Assembly (NCBI GenBank): GCA_963717195.1
Contig: CAVQVR010000009.1
Span: 124,001 to 188,000 of the forward strand
Direction of reading: 5' to 3'
Length of the DNA stretch: 64,000 bases
DNA from: JACDAE01 sp963717195
Lineage (GTDB): Bacteria; Chloroflexota; Ktedonobacteria; Ktedonobacterales; Ktedonobacteraceae
Part shown: in pieces, positions 8,873 to 18,041 of the stretch
Layout: each line of letters starts with the position of its first letter
Numbering within the stretch: position 1 is the first letter of the stretch
The notes under the pieces: model-generated
Told to the model about the DNA's origin: nothing
Database searches by the model: none
The model's input: the letters and a program-made list of their open reading frames with translations, nothing else
Program-made: the position numbers and the translations under genes

Positions 8873-8929
8873 AGTGTACAGGAAACACCTTCTCTTTTTT
8901 GTCTGGCTAGTAAGTGTATTATGTACACT
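8873..8929 (+). promoter_or_regulatory. Candidate operator pair of the nadBCA operon
   Basis: AGTGTACA (8873-8880) lies at the predicted transcription start. Its exact reverse complement TGTACACT (8922-8929) lies 41 bases downstream, just before the nadB ribosome-binding site. The second copy itself forms an inverted repeat, AGTGTA-N5-TACACT (8913-8929). This arrangement fits a repressor of NAD synthesis blocking initiation. I cannot name the regulator and none is encoded nearby. Confidence 0.45.
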
Positions 8930-8950
8930 ATTCAAAGGAGAATAAAAGGC

Positions 8951-10630
8951 ATGGCCTACAGCCAACCGTTCGATGTTGCTATCGTTGGAGGTGGCATTGC
9001 TGGCCTCTCGGTCGCCCTGAGATTGCCGGAGCATTTGCGTGTTGTCCTTTTCACTAAGGGACAACTCGGCGAGAGTAATACTCGCTATGCTCAGGGTGGT
9101 CTTGCGGTAGCACTGGGAGCGGATGATTGCCCCGAACTCCATTTTCAGGATACTCTTGCTGCTGGTGCTGGTTTGTGTGATGAAGAGGCGGTGCGTATTC
9201 TTGTTGAGCAAGCTCCAGAAGCGGTGCGCTGGCTCATACAGATGGGCGTCCAGTTTGATCGTGCTCAACCTGATAGCTCTGAGCACGCAACTCCCGATGG
9301 TTTTCTCCTGGGCCGCGAAGCCGCTCATAGTCGTTGGCGCGTACTTCATGCAGGCGGCGATGCGACAGGTGCAGAGATTGAGCGTGCTCTGATGACGGCT
9401 TTACGCACGCGCTCCTCGATTACCCTGTATGAGGAAACATTTGTAAACAAACTTCTTGTAGAGGAAGGTCGTTGTGTCGGGGTACGCGCAACAGATCGTT
9501 CTGGTCATACATTCAATGTCAAAGCTGATTCGACTGTTTTAGCAAATGGTGGTGCGGGTGGCCTCTGGCTGCATACCTCCAATCCTGCAGGTGCGACTGC
9601 CGATGGTCTGGTTCTAGCGTGGCTGGCTGGTGCGGCATTGATCGACCTGGAATTTATGCAGTTTCATCCTACTGTCCTGGTCGTAAATGGTACCTCCCAT
9701 CTCATTTCAGAAGCTGTACGCGGTGAAGGCGCATATTTGCGCAATCATGCAGGTGAGCGTTTTATGTCCCGCTACAGCCCACAGGCCGAACTGGCACCTC
9801 GTGATGTTGTCGCGCGTGCTATCCTGAACGAGATGCTTGCAGAGGGAACCGATTGTCAGTACCTTGATCTGCGCCACCTCCCGGCTGCGAAAATGCACGC
9901 TCGCTTTCCTACGATCTCGGCAATCTGTCGCCAGCACGGTCTTGACCTGGCACGCGATCTCTTGCCCGTCGCTCCTGCCGCTCACTATTGTATGGGTGGC
10001 GTGATGGTAGATACCTCTGGGCGGACAACGCTTCCTAGTCTCTATGCTGTCGGTGAAGTGTCTTGCACCGGCGTCCATGGTGCCAACAGACTTGCCAGCA
10101 ACTCATTGCTTGAAGGACTGGTCTACGGTATTCGGATTGCCGACGAACTTGTGTTGCCTACGCATCGCTCTGAACGTGGCATCGTGCGTAAAAACACCAT
10201 CACGTTTCCTTATACCTCCTCTCTAACTCAGAGTGTCGTGTCATCCGGCACTGTGGATAATCTAACGACAGAGCAAGTACGAAATCAGATACGCCAGTTG
10301 ATGTGGCAGTATGTCTCTCTCTGCCGCGATGAAGAGGGACTACTGCAAGCAAAGTCTAAACTGCAAGCATTATATACACAGCTTTCAGCCAGGCTGCATG
10401 AGCAGACAGAAACAGGATTATGGCATAGGGAGACGGTGAACATGCTACAAGTGGCCGAACTCGTCATTGTTGCAGCTCTCGAACGTCGCGAGAGCCGGGG
10501 CAGTCACTGGCGCACGGATTATCAGACCCCTGATCCACAGCAGGCCGGACGCCACTATGCTTTCCAACGCCTACCAATTGATCCATTTGAATTAATGGAA
10601 CCACAAAAGGAGGCCACTTATCATGTTTAA
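8951..10630 (+). CDS. nadB: L-aspartate oxidase
   Basis: This FAD enzyme oxidises L-aspartate to iminoaspartate, the first step of de novo NAD synthesis in the cytoplasm. It has 559 residues. Evidence includes the dinucleotide-binding VAIVGGGIAGLSVALRL at the N-terminus, ESNTRYAQGGLAVAL, the succinate-dehydrogenase-like EFMQFHPTVL, RGEGAYLRN and SRYSPQAELAPRDVVARAI, and the FAD-binding VHGANRLASNSLLEGLVYG. The ATG at 8951 follows AAAGGAG and starts directly at the FAD fold; the longer frame upstream is non-coding leader. It overlaps nadC by 8 bases, so the two are translationally coupled. Confidence 0.97.
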   Translation: MAYSQPFDVAIVGGGIAGLSVALRLPEHLRVVLFTKGQLGESNTRYAQGGLAVALGADDCPELHFQDTLAAGAGLCDEEAVRILVEQAPEAVRWLIQMGVQFDRAQPDSSEHATPDGFLLGREAAHSRWRVLHAGGDATGAEIERALMTALRTRSSITLYEETFVNKLLVEEGRCVGVRATDRSGHTFNVKADSTVLANGGAGGLWLHTSNPAGATADGLVLAWLAGAALIDLEFMQFHPTVLVVNGTSHLISEAVRGEGAYLRNHAGERFMSRYSPQAELAPRDVVARAILNEMLAEGTDCQYLDLRHLPAAKMHARFPTISAICRQHGLDLARDLLPVAPAAHYCMGGVMVDTSGRTTLPSLYAVGEVSCTGVHGANRLASNSLLEGLVYGIRIADELVLPTHRSERGIVRKNTITFPYTSSLTQSVVSSGTVDNLTTEQVRNQIRQLMWQYVSLCRDEEGLLQAKSKLQALYTQLSARLHEQTETGLWHRETVNMLQVAELVIVAALERRESRGSHWRTDYQTPDPQQAGRHYAFQRLPIDPFELMEPQKEATYHV

Positions 10631-11465
10631 TCCGCCACTTGACCTCATTCGCCTTGCATTGGAAGAGGACGGTGCTGCTGCCGACATTACCACATTGAGT
10701 ACCGTTCCTGAACAGCAACGATCCAGTGGCAGTATTCTCACGCGTCAGTCTGGCATTATTGCTGGACTTGCCATCGCCGCCGAGACCTTTCGCTTGTTTG
10801 ATGAGCATGTCTCCGTTGAATTACTGATCCACGATGGCGCTACAGTGCAACCTGGTGATGTGCTCGCTCACCTGAGTGGGCCCGCACGTTCGCTGCTCAG
10901 TGCCGAACGCGTTGCGCTGAATTTTCTTGGTCGTCTTTCTGGCATCGCCACTCTTACAGCACAATGCGTGCATGCGGTTGAGGGCACCCGTGCCCGCATT
11001 CTTGATACACGCAAGACGACGCCAGGGCTGCGCAGTCTGGAAAAGGCAGCCGTGTTGATAGGCGGTGGTCAGAACCATCGCTTCGGGTTAAGCGACGGCG
11101 TTCTCATCAAAGATAACCATATTAAAGCAGCGGGCGGCATTGCGCAAGCTATTGCGGCTGCGCGCCATACAGCTCCACATCTGCTCAAAATCGAGATCGA
11201 ATGCGAAACGCTCGCTGAAGTACAGCAGGCACTCGAAGCTCATACGGATGTCGTGCTGCTTGACAATATGGATATCAAAACTATGCATACTGCAGTTCAG
11301 TTGATACGTAGAGATGCGCCCCAGGTGTTGATCGAAGCATCGGGCAATATCGGTACCAATGGTGAACGCTTGCGTGCAGTTGCCTCTATCGGCGTTGATT
11401 TTATCTCGCTTGGGGCTTTGACGCACTCCGCACCCAATTTTGATGTCTCGTTAGAATTTGCCTGA
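10623..11465 (+). CDS. nadC: Nicotinate-nucleotide pyrophosphorylase (quinolinate phosphoribosyltransferase)
   Basis: It converts quinolinate and PRPP to nicotinate mononucleotide with loss of CO2. It is 280 residues long, the usual length. Conserved segments are ALEEDGAAADITT, ERVALNFLGRLSGIATLT, DTRKTTPGLRSLEKAAV and HRFGLSDGVLIKDNHI, the last two forming the phosphate- and quinolinate-binding site. VLLDNMD and IEASGNI line the C-terminal barrel. A GGAGG site lies within the end of nadB. It is the middle gene of nadB-nadC-nadA. Confidence 0.97.
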   Translation: MFNPPLDLIRLALEEDGAAADITTLSTVPEQQRSSGSILTRQSGIIAGLAIAAETFRLFDEHVSVELLIHDGATVQPGDVLAHLSGPARSLLSAERVALNFLGRLSGIATLTAQCVHAVEGTRARILDTRKTTPGLRSLEKAAVLIGGGQNHRFGLSDGVLIKDNHIKAAGGIAQAIAAARHTAPHLLKIEIECETLAEVQQALEAHTDVVLLDNMDIKTMHTAVQLIRRDAPQVLIEASGNIGTNGERLRAVASIGVDFISLGALTHSAPNFDVSLEFA

Positions 11466-11492
11466 TTTCATAGCAATTGAAGGAGAAAACTC

Positions 11493-12680
11493 ATGGCAGT
11501 AAACACCGAGTGTGCAGAAAGCCAGGAAACACGCGTTTTGCCACTGCTCTCACCACGCACACGTGCGAAACACGATCTGTCGAAACGCAACGATAATATT
11601 CCTTCATTTTACGCTGAAATGTCTGGCGAGGAATTGGATCGTCGCATCGCAGTCGCGAGGGAAATACTTGGCGAACGCCTCGTTATCCTCGGCCATCACT
11701 ATCAGCGCGATGAGATCATCAAATATGCGGATTATCGTGGTGATTCTTTTAAACTGGCGCAACTGGCTGCCGCACGTCCCCAGGCCGATTACATCCTCTT
11801 CTGTGGCGTTCACTTTATGGCTGAGAGCGCTGATGTCTTGAGTGGTTCACATCAGAAAGTCATCCTGCCTAATCCTGCCGCTGGCTGTTCCATGGCCGAT
11901 ATGGCAAACATCGCTGAAGTGGAGGAATGCTGGCAGATGCTTGAGGATCAACTTGGAGACGATGCTGGTATTATTCCGGTGACGTATATGAACTCTGCCG
12001 CTAACCTCAAAGCCTTCTGTGGTCGCAATGGTGGCATCGTCTGCACCTCATCCAATGCTCCTGCCGTTATCAACTGGGCCTTCAAACAGGGGAAACGCGT
12101 TCTGTTCTTCCCCGATGAACACCTTGGTCGCAATACTGCGCTCAAATACGGTATCCCTGAGCAGCAGATGGCCGTCTGGAATCCCAAAGATCCTATGGCC
12201 TCTGAGGATGCTGAGGAGGAGATCGAACGTGCAAAGATCATTCTGTGGAAAGGCCACTGTTCTACCCATATGCGTTTCAGCGTCCAGCAGATCGAAAAGG
12301 CGCGTGCAACCTATCCCGGCATCAAAATCCTGGTTCACCCTGAGTGCCGTCAGGAAGTCGTTGCCGCCGCCGATTTTTATGGCTCAACCGAATACATCAT
12401 CGAGCAGATCGAGTGTGCTCCCGCTGGTACGCAATGGGGAGTTGCCACCGAAATTAATCTCGTGCACCGTCTAGCCCAGGAACATCCTGATCAGTTCATC
12501 TTCTGCCTTGATCCAATCGTCTGTCCCTGCTCTACCATGTACCGCATCCACCCGGCCTATCTCGCCTGGGTTCTGGACGCTCTACTTGATGGCGAGGTGA
12601 TCAATCAAGTCAGCGTAGATGAAGATATCGCTCATTGGGCTCGCGTTGCCCTTGAACGCATGCTCGCACTGGCAAAATAG
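11493..12680 (+). CDS. nadA: Quinolinate synthase
   Basis: It condenses iminoaspartate with dihydroxyacetone phosphate to quinolinate, using a [4Fe-4S] cluster. It has 395 residues. The family motifs ILGHHYQRDEIIKYADYRGD and FCGVHFMAESADVL are clear. The three cluster cysteines are best placed in FCGVHFM, in IVCTSSNAPAVI, and in the C-terminal CPCSTMYRIHPAYL. The gene starts 27 bases after nadC with an AAGGAG site. It completes the pathway to nicotinate mononucleotide with its two neighbours. No clear terminator follows; the 12681-12892 gap holds only a weak CACGGG/CCCGTG stem near 12798-12817. Confidence 0.97.
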   Translation: MAVNTECAESQETRVLPLLSPRTRAKHDLSKRNDNIPSFYAEMSGEELDRRIAVAREILGERLVILGHHYQRDEIIKYADYRGDSFKLAQLAAARPQADYILFCGVHFMAESADVLSGSHQKVILPNPAAGCSMADMANIAEVEECWQMLEDQLGDDAGIIPVTYMNSAANLKAFCGRNGGIVCTSSNAPAVINWAFKQGKRVLFFPDEHLGRNTALKYGIPEQQMAVWNPKDPMASEDAEEEIERAKIILWKGHCSTHMRFSVQQIEKARATYPGIKILVHPECRQEVVAAADFYGSTEYIIEQIECAPAGTQWGVATEINLVHRLAQEHPDQFIFCLDPIVCPCSTMYRIHPAYLAWVLDALLDGEVINQVSVDEDIAHWARVALERMLALAK

Positions 12681-12892
12681 GCAACTGGATTGATGACGCC
12701 CGTAGCGCTTTTTTTCTTCATGTTTCATCCATCAGGAGGCTTGCCACTCTCCATTGCTGTTGAGCAGTAGAGGTCTCCTGTCAGAAGCGTTTCACGGGTG
12801 CCATTGCCCGTGTAGAACTTGTACCGGTGATCGCAGATTGGTATTATTCGTAGATGATGGGAAGAGTGTGCATTCCTCCTTGACTGAATAAA

Positions 12893-14038
12893 CTACGATG
12901 TACTACAGGTTGCGCCGTTCAAGGTGAACGAGGTCGGGTTAGGATTGCTTGTGGTCCAGGTGCCATTAAAGCCCAGAGAGAGCGAACCACCTGACGCGAT
13001 GGTCCCGTTATAACTCATGTTGGTGACGGTCACCTGGCTGCCTGATTGCGAGAAGGTCCCGTCCCAGCCCTCAGTGACCTGCTGGCTGGCGGGGAAGGTA
13101 AATTTCAAGGTCCAACTACTGATCGCACTTGAGCCGGTATTGGTGATCGTGGTGCTGTTGGTGAAGCCACCAGTCCACTGATTCTGGATGACATAGCTGA
13201 CCTTACAACTACTACCTGACGTTGGGGTTGCGGTCGGAGTGGGAGTATGGGTCGGAGTGGGAGTATGGGTCGGAGTGGGTGTAGGAGTACTCCCATTAAA
13301 ACTATTGATCTGGGCTGTCAGAGGTGGATACCATTTGGCCGCTATCTTCGCATTGCCTGAAGCATTTGGATGGACTCCATCGATGGTATCCGTACTATCG
13401 TTATACCCCGTCCATTGATCTACCACGATAATCGGAGATTGTGCGGTGGATTTAGAACTGGCCCATGCTGGAATAGCCGCATCAAGGTTGATCACGCCCT
13501 GTGCACAATAGGAACATCCGCTGGGATTCATCGGCGTAATCTGGGCTACCAGAATCCTCATGTTTGGATTGTTCGCACGCATCTGATTCACCAGAGTACT
13601 ATAGGCTGCAAGAATAGTTGCTGGAGGGATATTGTTCCAGACATCATTTGTTCCGAGATGCATCATGACAATATTTGGATTGGTAGCAGCGAGCCAGCCG
13701 GGCAAGAGATTCTGATTGGCAATGTTGGTTGCCAGATAGCCACCGTGTCCTTCATTGTCGCCGTCAAAGGGAATCCCACATGCTGTTGAGTTGTTCAATG
13801 TCCCTACAAAATTAATATTGGTATAGCCCGTACTCTGGAGGTGATTCCAGAGTAGAGCACGCCAACAGCCGGGGGAGCCGGTGATCGAGTCGCCCAAAGG
13901 CATAATATTGACAGTTGATGCTGCATGAACCTTTTGCTAGTACGATGCAAGACCCAGGAGGGCCACACTAGATAATGCTATTAACAAGACACAGGCGATG
14001 AGGTGGCGTGCACGGACATGCACGTGAACTTGCTGCAT
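12893..14038 (-). pseudogene. SGNH/GDSL hydrolase with C-terminal CBM2, in-frame stop in the signal peptide
   Basis: Read from the ATG at 14038 (AAGGAG seven bases upstream) the frame encodes a signal peptide, MQQVHVHVRARHLIACVLLI and onward. It hits TAG at codon 34 (13937-13939) and continues in the same frame as QKVHAASTVNIMPLGDSITG. The body is an SGNH hydrolase: block I GDS, the GTND motif in HLGTNDVW, and DGVHPN with the catalytic His. A TPTPTHTP linker and a family 2 carbohydrate-binding module of about 100 residues follow, with flanking Cys residues. It should be a secreted plant-polysaccharide esterase. Internal initiation at 13903 would give an enzyme without an export signal. Possible explanations are a nonsense mutation, readthrough or a sequencing error. 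Confidence 0.8.
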
Positions 14039-14234
14039 AAATGAACTCCTTTTCATTCTATTTGCGAACGATGAACTTGGTCCTCATGTTGGTGCGAAAC
14101 AATCTGCACGCGAGAGCCGACAAGGGATGTGATCGCGCATCTCCAAGCAGGAATTGAGAGGCTAGAGGTGCGATAGGACTGACCATCCTCCTGCACCTCC
14201 TTCTGAAAATGTAAAGGGTTACCCTGCCCTTCTC

Positions 14235-14273
14235 TGAAGCGGCTTCAATCTCTAGTGAGCATCTATTGCTCAC
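14235..14273. promoter_or_regulatory. Two adjacent palindromes upstream of the SGNH hydrolase gene
   Basis: TGAAGCGGCTTCA (14235-14247) is a perfect odd-centred palindrome. GTGAGCA-N5-TGCTCAC (14255-14273) is a perfect 7-bp inverted repeat. Both lie about 200 bases upstream of the ATG at 14038 in a 660-base gap without genes. They look like binding sites of dimeric regulators; which gene they serve is not clear. Confidence 0.35.
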
Positions 14274-14641
14274 CGAATAAAAAGAGGGACATTGCTGATA
14301 CGAATTGAGCGATGCGCTGTGAGAAGAACAGCCAGCACATTCATTCTCAAAGTATTACGCATACTACTGCCTCTCTTTCTTTGATGAAAATAATGGAAAC
14401 ATACAAAAACATTCATTCAATTGGGTTCATTCTGTGTATACATACCATTTTGGGGAGAAGGTTGTCTATTCTGATTACAAAGTGGAAAATGATGATCTTA
14501 TAAGCGGGGAATAATAATCTCGCTTCTGATTTTTAACCATGGTATGATCATTTCATTGAAATATGTTATGAAAATTAGATGCACATTGACAGCCATCCCA
14601 TGGCAGAGATAGCTGTTACGCTTTTTTCTGTGGTACACTGA

Positions 14642-14666
14642 AAACGTTCAACTAGTTTGAACGTTT
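14642..14666 (+). promoter_or_regulatory. Inverted repeat operator candidate upstream of bcp
   Basis: AAACGTTCAA (14642-14651) and TTGAACGTTT (14657-14666) are perfect arms around CTAGT, ending 35 bases before the bcp start. A TACACT hexamer at 14634-14639 could be the -10 box, placing the palindrome over the transcription start, as for a repressor of a peroxide-stress gene. Confidence 0.4.
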
Positions 14667-14701
14667 GTAAACAAATTGCATTGAAGTGAGATACTACTTA
14701 T

Positions 14702-15199
14702 ATGAGTGATACACTGGTTAAGGAGTCGCAACCAGCTCCTGATTTCACGCTTCCAGCTATTGGCAGCGAGGATGTAGTAAAAGACGGCCAGGTGCAGTTA
14801 AGTGCCCTAAGAAATCACGTGACGGTACTTTATTTCTATCCAAAAGACGACACGCCTGGCTGTGTGGCCGAAGCCTGCTCGTTCCGCGACGCGAACCATG
14901 TTATGCAGAAACGGGGCGTTGTAGTGTTGGGCGTCAGTGCTGATGATCTCGCATCACACCAGAAGTTCGCGGAAAAGTACGGTTTGCCTTTCCCACTGCT
15001 CGCTGATACCAACACAACGGTTTCACAACTCTACGGTGTGTGGAAAGAAAAGAACATGTATGGGAAGAAGTATATGGGTGTGAACCGTGAAACCTTTCTT
15101 ATTGATAAAGAAGGTATCGTGCGTAAAGTCTGGCCGAAAGTCAAAGCAGACGGCCATGCGCAAGAGGTCCTGGATACTATTGAGTCGCTAGGACTCTAA
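14702..15199 (+). CDS. bcp: Thioredoxin-dependent thiol peroxidase, BCP-type peroxiredoxin
   Basis: This cytoplasmic peroxidase reduces hydrogen peroxide and organic hydroperoxides. It has 165 residues, slightly longer than average. The thioredoxin fold carries YFYPKDDTPGC with the peroxidatic Cys. A second Cys five residues later (TPGCVAEAC) is the resolving Cys of the atypical 2-Cys BCP group. APDFTLPA at the N-terminus and NRETFLIDKEGIV near the C-terminus are typical. It is monocistronic with a palindromic candidate operator upstream. A CAGGAGCTT/AAGCTCCTG stem at 15229-15266 follows the gene without a T-run. Confidence 0.95.
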   Translation: MSDTLVKESQPAPDFTLPAIGSEDVVKDGQVQLSALRNHVTVLYFYPKDDTPGCVAEACSFRDANHVMQKRGVVVLGVSADDLASHQKFAEKYGLPFPLLADTNTTVSQLYGVWKEKNMYGKKYMGVNRETFLIDKEGIVRKVWPKVKADGHAQEVLDTIESLGL

Positions 15200-15508
15200 T
15201 CGTCCGTAATCTGGCTGCAGAATGGGATCAGGAGCTTCTCTATCGGGCAGGATTGCAAAGCTCCTGCTTCCAGGTGTCTAGTGGGTAGTCCTTATTTTAC
15301 TCAGCTGAAGGCGCGGGGGGCTGCTAAAATTGTATCCGTATTGATTTGTCAAAGAGCATTATCACACCCATACGGTCAGGATCAATCTCTATAGCGAGCC
15401 TCCCAGGATGCATTTTATTTTTATGTTCTCGCTACGTTAATATTGTTAAGATTATACCAATCTTGAATACCATACCGTCCAAAAAAGCGAGAAAGAAGCA
15501 CAGCAATC

Positions 15509-15781
15509 ATGGATCCAATTGCAATTATTATGGCACTATTGATAACCATAGTAGGTCCTATCGTGGGAATTGTGTTTGTCATAAAGCGAAAGGTACCATC
15601 TTCTGGACAGCCCATTGGCCTATTAGGACCCCGTCGCCGCGACGGAATCCTCACTTACAACGACTACTGGGGCAGGCGCTATAATGTTGAAGTTGAAGCT
15701 CCACAGGAAGGCCATAGTCCACGCTATCAACATCGACACGTCGCCAGGAAACGTCAACAAACGAAACCATGGATGAAGTGA
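15509..15781 (+). CDS. Small hypothetical protein with one N-terminal membrane segment
   Basis: Ninety residues. The first 25 (MDPIAIIMALLITIVGPIVG and onward) form a hydrophobic anchor, followed by a strongly basic, polar tail rich in Arg, His and Gln. The ribosome-binding site is weak (GAAAGAAGC about 10 bases upstream). Overlapping frames on both strands are open too, so the call rests on the anchor plus polar-tail pattern. No family is recognised. The gap before it, 15200-15508, holds only the stem after bcp. Confidence 0.45.
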   Translation: MDPIAIIMALLITIVGPIVGIVFVIKRKVPSSGQPIGLLGPRRRDGILTYNDYWGRRYNVEVEAPQEGHSPRYQHRHVARKRQQTKPWMK

Positions 15782-15884
15782 ACCTTGATAGAGTACCACT
15801 CTGGACATTGCATACCATTCTCAATTCACGCTATACTAAGAACAAATTTAGCAGCAAACATATCATAAGGATTGAGCTACCGTC

Positions 15885-16970
15885 TTGTTGAAGATAAACA
15901 AAATACTTGTTGTACATAGCCCGCATTCTGGTCGCTCATCTCAACTCAACCTGACCATCAGTTCTATACGGGACCACTCTGTTGAGGTCGTCGATGTGCT
16001 CTCCATCGCGCAACTGGATGGCCTACCCGAACAAGGTCCACAGTGGAAAGAACGAGGCATTGACCTTGTCGTAGCCGCCGGTGGAGATGGCCTCGTAGGC
16101 GGCGTGACCACCCATATCAGCGGGTGTGGATTACCACTCGCTATTCTGCCACTGGGCACCTCCAATGATATTGCACGCTCACTGGGTATTCCACAGGATA
16201 TACAGGCAGCCGTAGAGTTGCTTACAGATGGCCAACTCATTGAGGTCGATGTCGGTGTTGTGCAACCAGCCGAACAGACTTCACATGCCGCCTCTTCCCA
16301 TCCGGGCCGCCCGGGCTCTTCAGAAGTGAAGAAACAGCACCATGGCTTCTTTGTCCATGCGCTAACGGTTGGCTTCAACGTGGAGTTCGCACGCCTCGCA
16401 ACCAATGTCGCCACACGTAAGCGCTATGGACGTATGACCTACCCATTCGCTGCACTCGAAGTATTGCGCAATCATACTGCATTAGAGATGGAGCTTCAAT
16501 TTACAGGGCTGGCTATTTATTCTCCAACCGATTTTACACAACCACCAGTGCTGAACGAACAACTCACGATATTGCATTGCCAGTCGCTGCAGGCAACGGT
16601 GATCAATGCTCCGATCTTCGGTGGCTCATGGCAACTTTCTGTACCCAGAGCAACACTCTATGATGGTCTACTGGATATTATCGTGATCGAGGATATCGAC
16701 CTGAAAAACCTCAACACGACGCTCTCCCACTTCTTTAGCCGCTCAGAACAGCAGCCTGGAGCGTCTCAAGCATGGCACGAACGTTATCCAGACCTGTATC
16801 CAGCCGAACTTACTGGCATTCCCGGCATTCATCACATCCAGGCACGAGGTGTCACTATCACTACCAGCGTTGACCCTCAAGATGTCACTCTCGATGGAGA
16901 GGTACGGGGTCTGACACCGGTTTCTGCACAGATGGCCGCTGAACGCTTACGGGTGGTAGTCCCAGGCTAG
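15885..16970 (+). CDS. Diacylglycerol kinase family lipid kinase (YegS/DgkB-like)
   Basis: This is an ATP-dependent lipid kinase of 361 residues. The N-terminal catalytic domain has the nucleotide-binding VVAAGGDGLVGGVTTHI and the LPLGTSNDIARSLGIP motif, where the family usually has GTxNDxAR. The C-terminal half is the beta-sandwich lipid-binding domain (NAPIFGGSWQLSVPRA, DGLLDIIVIED). A loop of about 25 residues around 130-155 is longer than usual. The start is a TTG at 15885 or the next codon (TTGTTG), with AAGGA rather far upstream. It probably phosphorylates diacylglycerol or a related lipid. Its end overlaps the convergent membrane-protein gene by 86 bases. Confidence 0.88.
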   Translation: MLKINKILVVHSPHSGRSSQLNLTISSIRDHSVEVVDVLSIAQLDGLPEQGPQWKERGIDLVVAAGGDGLVGGVTTHISGCGLPLAILPLGTSNDIARSLGIPQDIQAAVELLTDGQLIEVDVGVVQPAEQTSHAASSHPGRPGSSEVKKQHHGFFVHALTVGFNVEFARLATNVATRKRYGRMTYPFAALEVLRNHTALEMELQFTGLAIYSPTDFTQPPVLNEQLTILHCQSLQATVINAPIFGGSWQLSVPRATLYDGLLDIIVIEDIDLKNLNTTLSHFFSRSEQQPGASQAWHERYPDLYPAELTGIPGIHHIQARGVTITTSVDPQDVTLDGEVRGLTPVSAQMAAERLRVVVPG

Positions 16971-17595
16971 TCAACAACCTGTTCAGTAGCCAGAAACCAA
17001 TCTCGATGCAGGAACCAATGCCAAAGGCAAAGATAAGTGTTCCAATTCCAATGCTTCCACCCAACAAAAAGCCAATGAGCAGAACCGAACATTCAAGCGC
17101 CGCACGCATAATCGCAATACGTACTCCCGTGAGCACATTTAGCCGCAACATCAGGCCATCACGCGGACCAGCCCCCATATGCGGAGCAATGTAGATGGCG
17201 CTTCCAAGCCCGATAAGGAAAACACCAAGCATATCGACAAGCACACGGAGCAGCCATGGTTGCGCCGACAGATCAGGCAACCAGTTCATCTGTAGTTGCA
17301 GATTAATAAATATGCCAATCAGCAACATATTCAGCACTGTAGCAATCCCCGGATAGACCTTCAGAAACAGGCTCAACACGATCAATGCAGCACCAACGAC
17401 GATACTGGCTGTACCAAAGGAAAGCGGCGTATGAAAACTGATGCCCTGCTGCAGCACATCCCACGGCCCGAGCCCCACGTTAGCACGATAAGTACATACA
17501 TCACCAACGGAAAAGATAAATAAGCCAAAAACAACAATTAACAGACGACCAGAATATGCCCATGGACGAGGAATGCGCAAGGAGGTAAGTTGCAT
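16885..17595 (-). CDS. YczE/YyaS/YitT family membrane protein
   Basis: An integral membrane protein of 236 residues with five to six hydrophobic segments. The pair of similar motifs YRANVGLGPWDVLQQGIS and IAPHMGAGPRDGLMLRL, each opening a half of the protein, is the hallmark of the YczE-like group. These are two repeats of a small G(L/A)GPxD loop. The function is not established; relatives near regulators or antibiotic genes are thought to be transporters. AAGGA lies ten bases before the ATG at 17595. The last 86 bases are read in the opposite direction by the lipid kinase gene. Confidence 0.85.
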   Translation of the reverse strand: MQLTSLRIPRPWAYSGRLLIVVFGLFIFSVGDVCTYRANVGLGPWDVLQQGISFHTPLSFGTASIVVGAALIVLSLFLKVYPGIATVLNMLLIGIFINLQLQMNWLPDLSAQPWLLRVLVDMLGVFLIGLGSAIYIAPHMGAGPRDGLMLRLNVLTGVRIAIMRAALECSVLLIGFLLGGSIGIGTLIFAFGIGSCIEIGFWLLNRLLTSLGLPPVSVQRPSVQKPVSDPVPLHRE

Positions 17596-17714
17596 GAAAA
17601 GATATCCTTAATTTGCCTGTCTCTCTAGAAAGAGAAATGATAGGATGTTCGTGTGTTATTGGCAAGTATAGGGTGTGGTGGGCGAGAAGACAACAGCCAA
17701 TGCACATAACACGG

Positions 17715-17814
17715 GCTTATAAATGGCGCCCCTACACCATGGGGATCGGATCAGAGATGATATTGTTCTCTCTGACCTCTCTATCCCCATAGTGTAGGGG
17801 CGCCATTTATAAGC
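17715..17814. repeat. Palindromic REP-like element, TTTATAAGC subtype
   Basis: Arms 17715-17746 and 17783-17814 are 32 bases each with one mismatch. They carry GTGTAGGGGCGCC and ATTTATAAGC blocks and enclose a 36-base loop. The core matches the in-frame copy at 47716-47739. It forms the left part of a composite repeat block that continues to about 18050. Confidence 0.85.
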
Positions 17815-18041
17815 ATTGACTCCAACAAATTCAAAAAAACGACGAGAGAAGGAGACTCCTGCATGAAATACGCCAAATCCAGTAGGGACCAGCTTGAGCG
17901 CGTCCGTGATTTATCCTTTCCTTTCCTTTCCTTTCCTTTCCTCCACCATACATTGAGAGTTCAACGGGGAGGAAGCGATAAATCGTGGACGCGCTCAAGC
18001 TGGTCCCTACTGGATTTGATGCAATTTGTTGGAGTCAATGC
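17813..18041. repeat. Nested inverted-repeat element (MITE-like) with central TTTCC microsatellite
   Basis: The outer arms 17813-17831 and 18023-18041 (GCATTGACTCCAACAAATT and complement) are perfect 19-mers. The inner arms 17875-17915 and 17977-18017 are 41 bases with 39 matches and contain AGTAGGGACC, GAGCGCGTCC and ATTTATC blocks, so they are REP-family sequence. The centre begins with about six TTTCC units. The right end runs into another TTTATAAGCCCG block. No protein is encoded, so movement would need an enzyme in trans. It fills the gap between the YczE-like gene and the GH2 gene. Confidence 0.8.

Noticed and set aside
14058..14273. A 71-codon minus-strand frame upstream of the SGNH gene
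   Set aside because: No ribosome-binding site, and it covers the palindromes; likely non-coding.
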